Shown piece after piece: positions 39,666 through 48,204 of a stretch of DNA of 64,000 nucleotides. The DNA is taken from the NCBI GenBank assembly GCA_017792445.1, contig CP051232.1, positions 4,190,001 to 4,254,000 on the forward strand, in the 5' to 3' direction. The DNA comes from Maritimibacter sp. GTDB lineage: Bacteria; Pseudomonadota; Alphaproteobacteria; Rhodobacterales; Rhodobacteraceae. A program made the position numbers and the translations under genes. A model generated the notes under the pieces. It did no database searches and had not been told where the DNA came from. It saw nothing but the letters and a program-made list of their open reading frames with translations. How positions within the stretch are numbered: the stretch's first letter is position 1; each line of letters opens with the position of its first letter.

Positions 39666-40967
39666 TCAGCCGGCGGTGCGGGCAAAGCGCTGCAGCAGGT
39701 CGTTGCTTTCCTGCTGGATGATGTCGAAGGCGTCCTGCACGCTGACTTCGTTCGAGAAGATGCGGTTGAACTCGCGCTCCATCACCGAACGGATCTGCGG
39801 GTAGAAGCCCATCCGGTAGCCGGCGGTCCACTCGCCAGCCGGCAGCTGAAGCTGCTTGATGCCGACTTCGGCGACGGGCTGCTCTTCGTAGTAGCCTTCC
39901 GACTTCGCCATCTCGTAGGCGGCTTCGGTGATCGGAACGTAGCCGGTGTTCTTGTGCCAGTAGACCTGCACTTCCGGCGAGGTCAGGAAGGTGAAGAACT
40001 GGGCGGTGCACTCGTTTTCTTCCGACGGCTTGCCGGCCATCGCGAACAGCGCGGCGCCACCGATGAAGGACTGCGTGCCAGCGCCTTCGATCGAACCCCA
40101 ATACGGCATGAAGTCAGCCGAGAACGGGGCCGAAGCGGATTTCTGCAGGCCGCCGAACGAGCCGGACGAGCCGATCCACATCGCGGACTGGCCTTCTTCG
40201 AAGGGCTTCAGGTTGTCGGCCCAGCCAGCGCCGTAGAACCCGAAGTAGCCGGCGTCGGCCCACTCTTTCAGCTTCTCGAACATCATGACGGTGTTCTCGT
40301 CGTTGACGAGGATCTCGGTGCCGTCAACGCCGTCGTAGCCGTTGTTGTTGGTCGCGAATTCCTGGTTGTTCCGCGACTTGAAGTTCTCGACCATCATCCA
40401 GGTCAGCTGCGAGGCGGTCAGCGGCAGATAGCCGGCCTCGACGATCGCCGGGGCGATTTCCTCGAACTCTTCCCAGGTCTTCGGCGGCTCGACACCGGCG
40501 GCCTCGAAGGCTTCGGTGTTGTAGTACATGATCGGCGCCGACGAGTTGAACGGCATGCCGATGAACTTGCCTTCGCTGTCGGCGTAGAAGCCGCGGACAC
40601 CGGGGATGAAGTCTTCGCGGTTGAACTCTTCACCGGCGGCAAGGATCAGTTCCTCGGCGGCAATGGTCGCACCCTGGGCGGCGATGATGGTCGCAGCGCC
40701 GGCGTCGAACACCTGCAGGATGTTCGGATGCTCGCCCGAACGGAAGGCAGCGATGCCCGAGGACAGCGCCTCTTCGTAGGTGCCGCGCGACACCGGCGTC
40801 AGGTTGCAGGTGTCCGTCTGGTCGTTGAACATCTGCGAGATCTCGTTGATGACCTCGCCGTTGCGGCCACCCATGCCGTGCCACCAGGAAATCTCGGTGG
40901 CGGACTGGGCCAGTGCGGAGGTGGCGGTCAGGGCGATCATCGCCGACGCCGTCGCGAATTTGTACAT
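39666..40967 (-). CDS. ugpB: glycerol-3-phosphate-type ABC substrate-binding protein UgpB
   Basis: A 433-residue periplasmic binding protein. Signal peptide 1-20 (MYKFATASAMIALTATSALA) precedes the UgpB-like opening TEISWWHGMGGRNGEVINEI. The core segment MPFNSSAPIMYYNTEAFEAAG (near 135), MWIGSSGSFGGLQKSA and PFSADFMPYWGSIEGA are also typical. UgpB binds sn-glycerol-3-phosphate or its diesters; the ligand is inferred. It is the first gene of ugpBAEC, with a GTGAGG ribosome site. Confidence 0.92.
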   Translation of the reverse strand: MYKFATASAMIALTATSALAQSATEISWWHGMGGRNGEVINEISQMFNDQTDTCNLTPVSRGTYEEALSSGIAAFRSGEHPNILQVFDAGAATIIAAQGATIAAEELILAAGEEFNREDFIPGVRGFYADSEGKFIGMPFNSSAPIMYYNTEAFEAAGVEPPKTWEEFEEIAPAIVEAGYLPLTASQLTWMMVENFKSRNNQEFATNNNGYDGVDGTEILVNDENTVMMFEKLKEWADAGYFGFYGAGWADNLKPFEEGQSAMWIGSSGSFGGLQKSASAPFSADFMPYWGSIEGAGTQSFIGGAALFAMAGKPSEENECTAQFFTFLTSPEVQVYWHKNTGYVPITEAAYEMAKSEGYYEEQPVAEVGIKQLQLPAGEWTAGYRMGFYPQIRSVMEREFNRIFSNEVSVQDAFDIIQQESNDLLQRFARTAG

Positions 40968-41293
40968 TTGTGCCTCACAATGAGTTGGTAAGCGTGGCGG
41001 CACCGCTAGCGATGCGATGTGACAAATGGCCTTCGGTTTTGTAACAGAACCCGGACAACCGCCGTCGCGGGCCGCCCTTGTCGCAACGGAAGACGCGCGG
41101 AGCCGCCGGTGCGGAACGGTCGTGCGCGCGGTTGGGCCCGGTCGGAACGGTCCCATGCCCGCGCCGCTGTCCAAGCGTTGCAGACAATCGCCACCTGCAC
41201 CGTAAAGGCGAGCGTTTCCTTGAAAATGCCCCATCTGCCGTTAACAGTGTTCAGCAAGTGCAATGCCGCCGTGAGCGGCGCCGAGGTGAAGTC
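40968..41293. other. 326-base divergent intergenic region, no gene seen
   Basis: This is the only gap above 300 bases in the window. It separates ugpB (minus) from the outer-membrane protein gene (plus), so it must hold both promoters, though no clear hexamer pair stands out. CGGAACGGTC occurs twice (41112-41121 and 41143-41152), 31 bases apart, about three helical turns. An imperfect palindrome centred on TGTAACA lies near 41042, closer to ugpB. No open frame with convincing coding character and no tRNA-like fold was seen. Confidence 0.5.
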
Positions 41294-41899
41294 ATGAGTG
41301 CGTTCGTCCAACACTTTCCGCGCAGCCTGCCCGCAGCGGTGCTGGCCGCGGGACTGGCCCTTGCGGCGCCGGATGCGGCGCGGGCCGACGGCGAGTTCTT
41401 CCAGCTGGATCTTTCTGAAAGCGCCGTCGACGGCGTGTTCGCGCTGTCGCGCGACCGGTTCAGCCTGAACGGTAACTATTCCGAATACGAAGGCGGCCAC
41501 ACGACCACGCTGAGCGTGTCCTATGCCTTCCCGGTGGACGGCGTCGGCACCTTCCGCTTCGGCCCCAGCGTCGGGCGTTCGGTAGACGACACCGACGGCT
41601 CGACCACCACCACCGCGGGCGCCCGCATTGTGTTCGAGCGCTGGATGCCCACCGATTTCGGCTCGCTGTTCCTGCTGGCCGAGTACAACACGATCGACAA
41701 CAATTATTTCGGCCTCGTCCAGACCGGGTTCGGCTCGTCGGGCTTCTCGGCAGAGTTCAGCATCGGCGGCAGCGACAAGTACGACGCGACGACGCTGGCC
41801 GTCAGCAAGCGCCTTGGCGACAGCCCCGCCTACCTTCGTGCGGGCTATAAATTCGTTGCCGAAGAAGCATTCATCGGCTTCGCCATCAACACCTTCTGA
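41294..41899 (+). CDS. small outer-membrane beta-barrel candidate, unknown function
   Basis: A 201-residue protein with a signal sequence (about 1-31, ending DAARA). The mature part consists almost wholly of alternating polar/hydrophobic strands (RFSLNGNYSEYEGG, TTTLSVSYAFPV, TFRFGPSVGRSVDD, SLFLLAEYNTID, GLVQTGFGSSGFSAEFSIGG) and ends in Phe (FIGFAINTF), the usual C-terminal signature of outer-membrane barrels. Eight to ten strands fit the length. I do not recognise a family. It is followed after 13 bases by the Cache-HAMP gene and faces the glucan synthesis genes, so a role in export or adhesion of the polymer is possible (inference). Confidence 0.7.
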   Translation: MSAFVQHFPRSLPAAVLAAGLALAAPDAARADGEFFQLDLSESAVDGVFALSRDRFSLNGNYSEYEGGHTTTLSVSYAFPVDGVGTFRFGPSVGRSVDDTDGSTTTTAGARIVFERWMPTDFGSLFLLAEYNTIDNNYFGLVQTGFGSSGFSAEFSIGGSDKYDATTLAVSKRLGDSPAYLRAGYKFVAEEAFIGFAINTF

Positions 41900-41912
41900 A
41901 AGGGAACGCGTC

Positions 41913-43016
41913 ATGGCTGACGTATCGCGAGACGGACGGATGTCCTTCGCAACCGCCACCTATGGGTTCGTCGTCGCATCCGTCGTGGTGCTGGGCCTCG
42001 CCGCCAGCGCGGTGTTCTGGTCGCGATCCGAGGCGGTGATCAACGAGGCGCTGGACCTCGCAGTCCGCCAGCGCACCGAAGCGGCGGGCGAAAGCTTCGC
42101 GCGGCTTTTGCACACGGACTGGACGGATCTGGCCTTCCTTGCCCGCGCGGCGGGCGGGGCCGAGGACGGCGACATCGGCGACCTGCTGGAAGGGGTCCGC
42201 GGCGACGGCGACCGGATCTCGTGGGTGGGATACGCCGACGTGGACGGCATCGTGCTGGACGCGTCGGATGATCTTCTGGTCGGTGCCGATGTCAGTCAGC
42301 GGCCGTGGTTCCGCAACGGCTTGCGCTCGGGCTTCGCAGGCGACGTGCATGACGCCGTGCTGCTGGCGCAGAAGCTGCGCCCCGAGGGCGGCGACCCGCT
42401 GCGGTTCATCGACCTCGCCCTGCCGGTGCGCAACGCGGATGGCGAGGTGCAGGGCGTCGTCGGCATGCATATCGACGCGGGCTGGGCCGAGCGGACGCTG
42501 ACCGAGACGGGGCGGATGCTGGGCATCGACCTTTACCTGATCAACGCCGCCGGCGAGGTGGTGATGACCTCGGGCAACGCCGCGCCGGGCGTGGGTGAAC
42601 TGAGCCTGCTGTCTGCCGCGCGTTCGGGAACCGAGACCGGCGGCCGCGAGACGTGGCCCGACGGGCGCGAGTATTTCACGACGCTGGTGCCGCAGGTGTC
42701 CTACGAGGATCTTCCCAGCTTCGGCTGGCGGCTGGCCGGACGGATCGACGCGGCCACCTTCCGGCCCGGGCTGAATACGCTGGTCGGCTCGGCCAGCGTC
42801 GCCATCGCGGTGGCTTTGGTCGCCTTGGCGCTTCTGTCGATTCTGTTCGTACGGATCTTCGTGAGGCCGTTCACCGGTCTGGCCGATGCCGCGCGGAAGA
42901 TGGCGGAGGGCGAGGACACCTACCCGCCCGAAACTGGCGCGACCCGCGAAGCGGCGACCCTGTCGGCGGCGCTGTCGCGCCTGCAGGCCCGCCGCTCCGG
43001 TCCTAGCGGGCGATAG
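41913..43016 (+). CDS. Cache-HAMP membrane protein without output domain
   Basis: A 367-residue protein: short cytoplasmic start, transmembrane helix (FVVASVVVLGLAASAVFW, about 17-34), and a periplasmic double-Cache-like sensor domain (about 40-285). The sensor shows WVGYADVDGIVLDASDDLLVGADVSQRPWF and GVVGMHIDAGWAERTLTETG patterns. A second helix (VAIAVALVALALLSILFVRIF) and a HAMP-like segment (RPFTGLADAARKMAEGED) follow, and the protein then stops after about 30 residues. Cache-HAMP proteins normally end in a GGDEF, histidine kinase or chemoreceptor domain; none is present. The 3' end overlaps the convergent bgsA-like gene by 14 bases. Confidence 0.8.
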   Translation: MADVSRDGRMSFATATYGFVVASVVVLGLAASAVFWSRSEAVINEALDLAVRQRTEAAGESFARLLHTDWTDLAFLARAAGGAEDGDIGDLLEGVRGDGDRISWVGYADVDGIVLDASDDLLVGADVSQRPWFRNGLRSGFAGDVHDAVLLAQKLRPEGGDPLRFIDLALPVRNADGEVQGVVGMHIDAGWAERTLTETGRMLGIDLYLINAAGEVVMTSGNAAPGVGELSLLSAARSGTETGGRETWPDGREYFTTLVPQVSYEDLPSFGWRLAGRIDAATFRPGLNTLVGSASVAIAVALVALALLSILFVRIFVRPFTGLADAARKMAEGEDTYPPETGATREAATLSAALSRLQARRSGPSGR

Positions 43017-44982
43017 AGAACCTCTCGATCAGGTCACCCAGCAAAGCCGCACCCCGCACGTTTCCGACGCCGGGCGCGTTGCCTTCGGCATAGAAGCGCA
43101 CGAAGAACGCCTCGCGCTGTGCATCGTCGGGCAGAAGCTGCACCCGCGCGCCGTCGCCCGTGGGCGCGATGACGTAGGCCGAGACCTCGCCCGGAACACC
43201 CTCGATCTCCAGCGTGCCGCGCGCGCCCTCGGGCACCACGGCGCCGCGCAGGCGCACGGTGTCCATCGTCAGCGAGGTGATCCACAGCGACCACTCGGCG
43301 CCCTCGGTGCGGAACGTCACGCGCTCGGGCTTGTCGGCCACGTGGACCTCGACCCGGGGCAGTTCAATGCAGGCAAGGCAGGTCACGCCCAGAACCACAA
43401 GGTTGTAGACGCTCCAGAACACGATGACCCATTTGCCGTCGCCCGCGTCGTTATAGGCGTAGCCATCGAAGAAGATGCCCAGCGTCAGACCGATGAAGGT
43501 CAGAACGAAGCCCAGAAGGAACGGCGCCATCAGTTCCCACTGAACCACCACCTTCGACCGGTCGCCTCCCTTGGCGGTCACCGAAAACTTGTGGCCCTTC
43601 GGCTTGAAAATCCCCGCCATCGCGGCGCGGGAGATATGGATCGACCCGATCAACTGGCTGACGTCGTGCAGGACCGGCAGCAGGATGCCGCCGCTGAGGA
43701 AGTTCATCGTGAACACGACCCACAGCCAGTAGCAGCCGAAATAGGTGATCACATCCGCAAGCTGCGCATCGACGACGATGGTGTTGAAGAACCAGTACAG
43801 CAGCGGAAAGACGATGGCCGCGATCCGGAACAGGAACGAGGTGCTCCAGTACAAGAACGAGTCGATGGTGCTCCACCGGTGGCGCCAGCTCAGCTCGTTC
43901 TTGCGGAACGGGCCCAGCGACGAGCGGACGATTTGCATCAGGCCAAGGCACCAGCGCGCGCGCTGGGTGATGTATTCCTTCAAACCCTCGGGCGCGAGGC
44001 CCTCGGTCAGCGGCTCGCCAAGATAGACCGTCTGGTATCCGTGGTTCTCCATCACCATGGACAGCATGAAATCTTCGGTGACGCTTTCGGTGCTGAAACC
44101 GCCGACCTCGCGCAGCGCGCTCCAGCGGCAGATCGACGAGGTGCCACAGCAGATCGCGATGCCCCACGCGTCACGGGACGGCTGGAGGTAGTCGAAGAAG
44201 AACCGCTGTTCGTCCGGGTACGACCGCGTCAGGCCAAGATTGTGCTGGATCGGGTCCGGGTTGAAGAAGTGCTGCGGCGTCTGCACCAGCCCGACGGTGG
44301 GATCGTGGAACAGCGATAGCGTGCGCGAGATGAACCCTCGGTGCGGCACGAAATCCGCGTCCAGCACCGCGACATAATCGGGCTGCACCGGATCCTCGGC
44401 AAGCCGGTCGAGCGCGTGATTGATGTTGCCCGCCTTCGCGCCCTTGTTGTCGGGCCGCCGCATATAGCGCACCCCCTGCTCGGCGCAGTAGTCGCGCAGC
44501 CAGTCACGGCGGCTGTCATCCAGAACGATCACTTCTTTGTTGAGGTGCCGCAAGGACTTGGCGCCGACGATGGTGCGCTCTAGGACGTCGAGTTCCTCGT
44601 TGTAGGTGGCGATCAGGATCGCGACGCGGGGTTCGCCCTGCTTCCACCACCAGTGCATGTTCTCGTCGGCTTCCTTCGACCGGTGCTTGATGCGCGACAT
44701 GATGACGAAGGCACTGACAGAGCCGATCAGCGCCAGCAGTTCCAGCGTGAACAACAGCGTGCTGGCCACGAAGTCCAAGGTCAGGCCCGGAGGCGCCAAC
44801 GTCTCGGTCGCGCGCCACCATGCGTACCGCAGCGCCAGCAGCCCGGCGATCGAGTACAGGACCGCCCGATGCGTGTTGTTGTTGCGGTCGACGAAGGACG
44901 GCAGGATCGCCGTGATCCCCGCGATAAGCGCAAGATGCACGGCGCTGGACCCCAATTCGCCCAGATGCGGAAAGAACTGCAT
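43003..44982 (-). CDS. bgsA: cellulose-synthase-like glycosyltransferase, BgsA-type
   Basis: A 659-residue membrane GT2 synthase. Catalytic motifs are ATYNE (near 124), VLDADFVPHRG (near 205), SVTEDFMLS (near 299) and QRARWCLG (near 340, the Q-R-x-R-W motif), with membrane helices on both sides. The C-terminal region (about 520-640) sits where cellulose synthases carry PilZ, but I see neither an RxxxR nor a (D/N)xSxxG motif there; the place of the latter reads SLTMDTVRLRG. Together with the fusion protein upstream, this matches BgsA of the mixed-linkage beta-glucan synthase of Sinorhizobium better than BcsA, as no bcsB or bcsC is present. Product identity is inferred. Confidence 0.8.
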   Translation of the reverse strand: MQFFPHLGELGSSAVHLALIAGITAILPSFVDRNNNTHRAVLYSIAGLLALRYAWWRATETLAPPGLTLDFVASTLLFTLELLALIGSVSAFVIMSRIKHRSKEADENMHWWWKQGEPRVAILIATYNEELDVLERTIVGAKSLRHLNKEVIVLDDSRRDWLRDYCAEQGVRYMRRPDNKGAKAGNINHALDRLAEDPVQPDYVAVLDADFVPHRGFISRTLSLFHDPTVGLVQTPQHFFNPDPIQHNLGLTRSYPDEQRFFFDYLQPSRDAWGIAICCGTSSICRWSALREVGGFSTESVTEDFMLSMVMENHGYQTVYLGEPLTEGLAPEGLKEYITQRARWCLGLMQIVRSSLGPFRKNELSWRHRWSTIDSFLYWSTSFLFRIAAIVFPLLYWFFNTIVVDAQLADVITYFGCYWLWVVFTMNFLSGGILLPVLHDVSQLIGSIHISRAAMAGIFKPKGHKFSVTAKGGDRSKVVVQWELMAPFLLGFVLTFIGLTLGIFFDGYAYNDAGDGKWVIVFWSVYNLVVLGVTCLACIELPRVEVHVADKPERVTFRTEGAEWSLWITSLTMDTVRLRGAVVPEGARGTLEIEGVPGEVSAYVIAPTGDGARVQLLPDDAQREAFFVRFYAEGNAPGVGNVRGAALLGDLIERFSIAR

Positions 44983-44983
44983 G

Positions 44984-46147
44984 TCAGCCGCGGAACCAGT
45001 CGAGCGGCCGGCGGTCGAAGAAGGCGCGGCCGGTCTGGCCGATCATGCAGCGCGTCTCGTGGTTCGCGGCCAGCGCGGGCACCAGCAGCGCCACGTCGAA
45101 ACGCTCGAGATGCTTCTGGCTGGGCGCGACCGCAAGGTGTTCGTACACGGTGGCGGCGCCAGAGCCGGCAAGCCGGGCGATGGTGGCGTCCATCACCTCG
45201 TTTGAACCGGACAGGCGGAAGCTGGCCTCCTGACCGATGTGCAGGCTGTTGTAGATCCGTTCCGTCACCGACAGCGTCACGATGGTCGCGTCGCAGTCCA
45301 CCAGACGCAGGATCGGGTCGCCGCGCTGCACGGTCACGCCATCGGCTTGCAGGATCTCCCAGAACAGGCCGTTGATCGGCGCGGCGATTTCGCCGCCGGT
45401 CAGCGCGTTGACGCGCACCCTCTCGCGGCCGATGCGTTCGGCGATGGCTTTCTCGCGCGCCTCGGCCTGCGCCTTGGCGGTTTCCAGCCCGGCGATCACC
45501 GTATCCAGTTCGGTCGCGCGCTGTTCGGCATTGGGCGAGTCGTTGTAGCCGTCGCCAAGAAACACGCCGCGTTCGGCGGCGCGCAGGGCGATTTCCAGCA
45601 CCTCGACCCGCTCGCGCGCGTGGTCAAGCACCAGCACCTCGGTCAGCGGTTCGCCCGGCAGGCGGTCCTGCATGTCGTCCACAAGGTCGATCACGCGAAG
45701 CTCGGTGTCGTCCGGCATCTCGCCGGATTCGAGATAGGCCAGCCGGATGCGGGCATGGGTCAGGCGGGCGCGGATTTCAGCCAGACGCTCGCCGTGGAAG
45801 ATGCGGGTCCGCTGGTGCAGTTCCGCCTGCACCGCCTTCGTCGCTTCAAGGTCCGCGGTGACGCGGATCGTCTCGGCGGCGGCGAAGCGTGCTTCCATCA
45901 GCAGATCGTTCAGGCGGACGGTGTCGACAAGCTGGTCGGTGACATTGGCCACCACCTCGCCCGAGGCGATGCGCGAGCCGAAGGCGCGGTTGGGCAGTTC
46001 CAGCGTCCCGGCCACGTCGGCGCGTACGGTTACAACCGGAGCGTTCACGACGGCATCGGCGCTGGCGCCGGACATCTGTTCGCCGACGATGACCCAAACG
46101 GCCACCAGAGCAATGACAAGTCCGAGCAGAGGGCGAGCATATTTCAT
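44984..46147 (-). CDS. bgsB: HlyD-like membrane-fusion protein, BgsB-type
   Basis: A 387-residue inner-membrane-anchored periplasmic protein. One N-terminal helix (LLGLVIALVAVWVIVG, about 7-22) is followed by a biotinyl-lipoyl-like half (VTVRADVAGTLELPN, ending ASGEVVANVTD), a long helical hairpin (about 75-245, rich in Ala/Glu/Arg), and the returning lipoyl half (GEIAAPINGLFWEILQADGVTVQRGDPILRLVD near 260). The gene ends one base before the bgsA-type synthase starts. Such adaptors in beta-glucan systems are thought to guide the polymer through the periplasm. Confidence 0.82.
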   Translation of the reverse strand: MKYARPLLGLVIALVAVWVIVGEQMSGASADAVVNAPVVTVRADVAGTLELPNRAFGSRIASGEVVANVTDQLVDTVRLNDLLMEARFAAAETIRVTADLEATKAVQAELHQRTRIFHGERLAEIRARLTHARIRLAYLESGEMPDDTELRVIDLVDDMQDRLPGEPLTEVLVLDHARERVEVLEIALRAAERGVFLGDGYNDSPNAEQRATELDTVIAGLETAKAQAEAREKAIAERIGRERVRVNALTGGEIAAPINGLFWEILQADGVTVQRGDPILRLVDCDATIVTLSVTERIYNSLHIGQEASFRLSGSNEVMDATIARLAGSGAATVYEHLAVAPSQKHLERFDVALLVPALAANHETRCMIGQTGRAFFDRRPLDWFRG

Positions 46148-46255
46148 GGGTTATCCCTGAACCTTGTACCACACGGCGATCCGGCAGGCCTTCGGGCCAG
46201 GTGTTTCCGAATCGTGGTTAATTAGTAAATTTTCAATGTGGCAGGGTTTGGGCGG

Positions 46256-47269
46256 TCAGCCGCGGCTTTCTGCATGTGCGACATACGCAAGCATTTGAAG
46301 TGTCGCGGGAAAATATGGCTGCGTTGCAAAATCACCCGGCGAAAGTGGCACAATCTGGTCGGAAGCCACCTGAGCGATGGCCCGGTATCCCGGTTCGTTG
46401 CTGATCGCAGTGACCGCGCCGTCGGCCTCGACCCGGACGGCGACGTGGTCCGGCAGGTCCGCGCGCGCCAGCATCGTTGCCATCCCGGCAACCGCAGGGT
46501 GATCGCCCCTGCCCGACCACGCAAGGTAGATCGGGATGCGCAAGGCATCGTAGGACGAGCGGTAATCGTGGTCTCTCGGGTCCACGAACCCCTCGGGCGT
46601 GACCGTCACCCAATCCGGCAGCAGGCCCGTCGCCGCCAGTTCGGCCAGCAGCGTCTCGCCATGTTCGGCGGCGCGGGCGAGATCCGGCTGGCGGTAGGCG
46701 TCCGCCAGTTCCCGCATGGCACGCGGGTGATAGTAGGACGGGTTGACCAGCACCCTGTCGGGCTGGCTCACCGCCTCGGCGCCGGGCATCAGCAACAGAT
46801 CGTCGGGACGACGGGGATCGGGTGCAAGGCACAACCCCACGATGTCGCGGGTGATCGCGGCGGGCACCTCTTGATCGACCGGCCAGCCCCGGTCCCGCGC
46901 CGCCCGCAGATGCGCCCACGCGCGCAGCAGGTCGCCGTCGGTGGCGTTGTGCCAGTCGGGGATGCTGTCGGGCCGGGAAGGGTCCCATTTCCACGACATC
47001 AAAGCGTCCTGCCGGTTGGCGATGTGGTCTCGGGTCCAGCGTTCCATGCGCTCGAACGCCTCGCGGTCGTCGAAGACCTCGGCAAGGATCTGGCCATAGG
47101 CCTGCCCCTCGGAATGGCTGATGCCGCCGTTGCCGTCGTCGATCACGCGCCCGTCCGGCGCGACGAAGCGGTCGCGCCAAGCCTGCCACGCGCCCGTCTG
47201 CTCCAGCCCAAGCGCGGGCCGCGCGACTGCCAGCGCCGCCATGCCCGTGATCATCGTTCTTCGCCTCAT
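46256..47269 (-). CDS. GH8 family glycoside hydrolase (endoglucanase/licheninase type)
   Basis: A 337-residue secreted glucanase. The signal peptide begins with a triple arginine (MRRRTMITGMAALAVARPALG), so Tat export is possible. The catalytic acid is in ISHSEGQAYGQ (Glu near 51), the base in NATDGDLLRAWAHL (Asp near 108), and NPSYYHPRAM and DALRIPIYLAW are further GH8 features. BcsZ of cellulose operons is of this family. Next to a BgsA-type synthase the substrate may be beta-1,4 or mixed-linkage glucan. It lies upstream of bgsB with a 108-base, AT-rich gap that may contain a separate promoter. Confidence 0.88.
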   Translation of the reverse strand: MRRRTMITGMAALAVARPALGLEQTGAWQAWRDRFVAPDGRVIDDGNGGISHSEGQAYGQILAEVFDDREAFERMERWTRDHIANRQDALMSWKWDPSRPDSIPDWHNATDGDLLRAWAHLRAARDRGWPVDQEVPAAITRDIVGLCLAPDPRRPDDLLLMPGAEAVSQPDRVLVNPSYYHPRAMRELADAYRQPDLARAAEHGETLLAELAATGLLPDWVTVTPEGFVDPRDHDYRSSYDALRIPIYLAWSGRGDHPAVAGMATMLARADLPDHVAVRVEADGAVTAISNEPGYRAIAQVASDQIVPLSPGDFATQPYFPATLQMLAYVAHAESRG

Positions 47270-47312
47270 GATTGCATGAGATGCCCCGATCCGCGGCGCT
47301 GGCAAGGGGGTG

Positions 47313-48110
47313 TCAGTCGGCTTCGCGTACTTCCGCGCACCAATGGCGCGGCCCAAGGCCCCGATCCGGCCCCAGCGCGGTGAACCCGCCGTCCACCGGG
47401 ATATCGCAACCGGTGATCCAAGAGGCCGCGTCAGAGCAGGCGAAGACCACCGCGTCCGACACCTCGGTCATCCGCCCGACCCGGCCCAGAAGCTTCACCT
47501 GCGCGCCCGCCGCGTCGGCGATGTCGCGGTCGCCGTCGGTCATCGCCTCCATCGGCGGGGTCCATGTCCAGCCCGGCGACACGCTAAGCACCCGGATGCC
47601 CTTGGTCCCAAGCTGCACCGCGCCCAGTTTGGTCAGTTGCGCCAGCGCCGCCTTGCTGACCGAGTACGGCCCCCGCGTGTGGTTGCCGGACTTGGCCGAG
47701 ACGCTGCCCATCAGCACCACGACCCCGCCCGGCGCGGTCAGGTAGGGCCGCGCCTTCTGCATCACCATCGCAGCCCCCACCACGTTGACGTTCAGCGAGG
47801 TCAGCCAGTCGTCGCGCGTCGTGTCCATACCGTTGTCGAGATACGAGCACGCATTGTGGACCACGATGTCCAGCGTGCCGAAGCGGTCCTTGCAGGCCTC
47901 GAGCGCTATGTCGATCTGGCCGTCGTCGGACAGGTCCATCCGCTGATAGGCGGCGCCCTCGCCCAGTTCGCCAGCCAGCGCCGCGCCCAAGTCGTCCTCG
48001 ATGCCGGTGATCAGCACCTTCGCCCCGGCGGCGTGAAGCCCCGAGGCGATGGCGCCGCCCAGCCCGTGGGTGCCGCCGGTGACCAGCGCCGTTTTGCCTG
48101 TCAGATCCAT
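47313..48110 (-). CDS. short-chain dehydrogenase/reductase
   Basis: A 265-residue classical SDR: cofactor motif LVTGGTHGLGGAIA (about 9-22), VHNACSYLD in the place of NNAG, SVSAKSGN with the catalytic Ser, and the active-site YSVSKAAL (Tyr near 149). The C-terminal phrase ITGCDIPVDGGF is typical of the 3-oxoacyl-ACP reductase-like group. The substrate is unknown. It lies between patD and the GH8 gene on the same strand with gaps of 94 and 43 bases, so membership in either unit is uncertain. Confidence 0.87.
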   Translation of the reverse strand: MDLTGKTALVTGGTHGLGGAIASGLHAAGAKVLITGIEDDLGAALAGELGEGAAYQRMDLSDDGQIDIALEACKDRFGTLDIVVHNACSYLDNGMDTTRDDWLTSLNVNVVGAAMVMQKARPYLTAPGGVVVLMGSVSAKSGNHTRGPYSVSKAALAQLTKLGAVQLGTKGIRVLSVSPGWTWTPPMEAMTDGDRDIADAAGAQVKLLGRVGRMTEVSDAVVFACSDAASWITGCDIPVDGGFTALGPDRGLGPRHWCAEVREAD

Positions 48111-48204
48111 GTCGTACGTTCCGTTCCTTGCGGCCGCGCGGGCCGTGTTCCGTTCGGCGCGAGGCTGTCGCGTCAGACCGGCAACCGCAAGGGCAGAACG
48201 TCGG

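Noticed and set aside
41913-43016. Chemoreceptor or GGDEF assignment for the Cache-HAMP protein
   Set aside because: The frame stops about 30 residues after HAMP, and no signalling-domain motif appears in any frame downstream; it overlaps the convergent synthase gene.
43003-44982. Calling the glycosyltransferase BcsA (cellulose synthase)
   Set aside because: No bcsB/bcsC neighbours, no canonical PilZ motif seen, and the partner is a HlyD-like protein; BgsA-type fits better.
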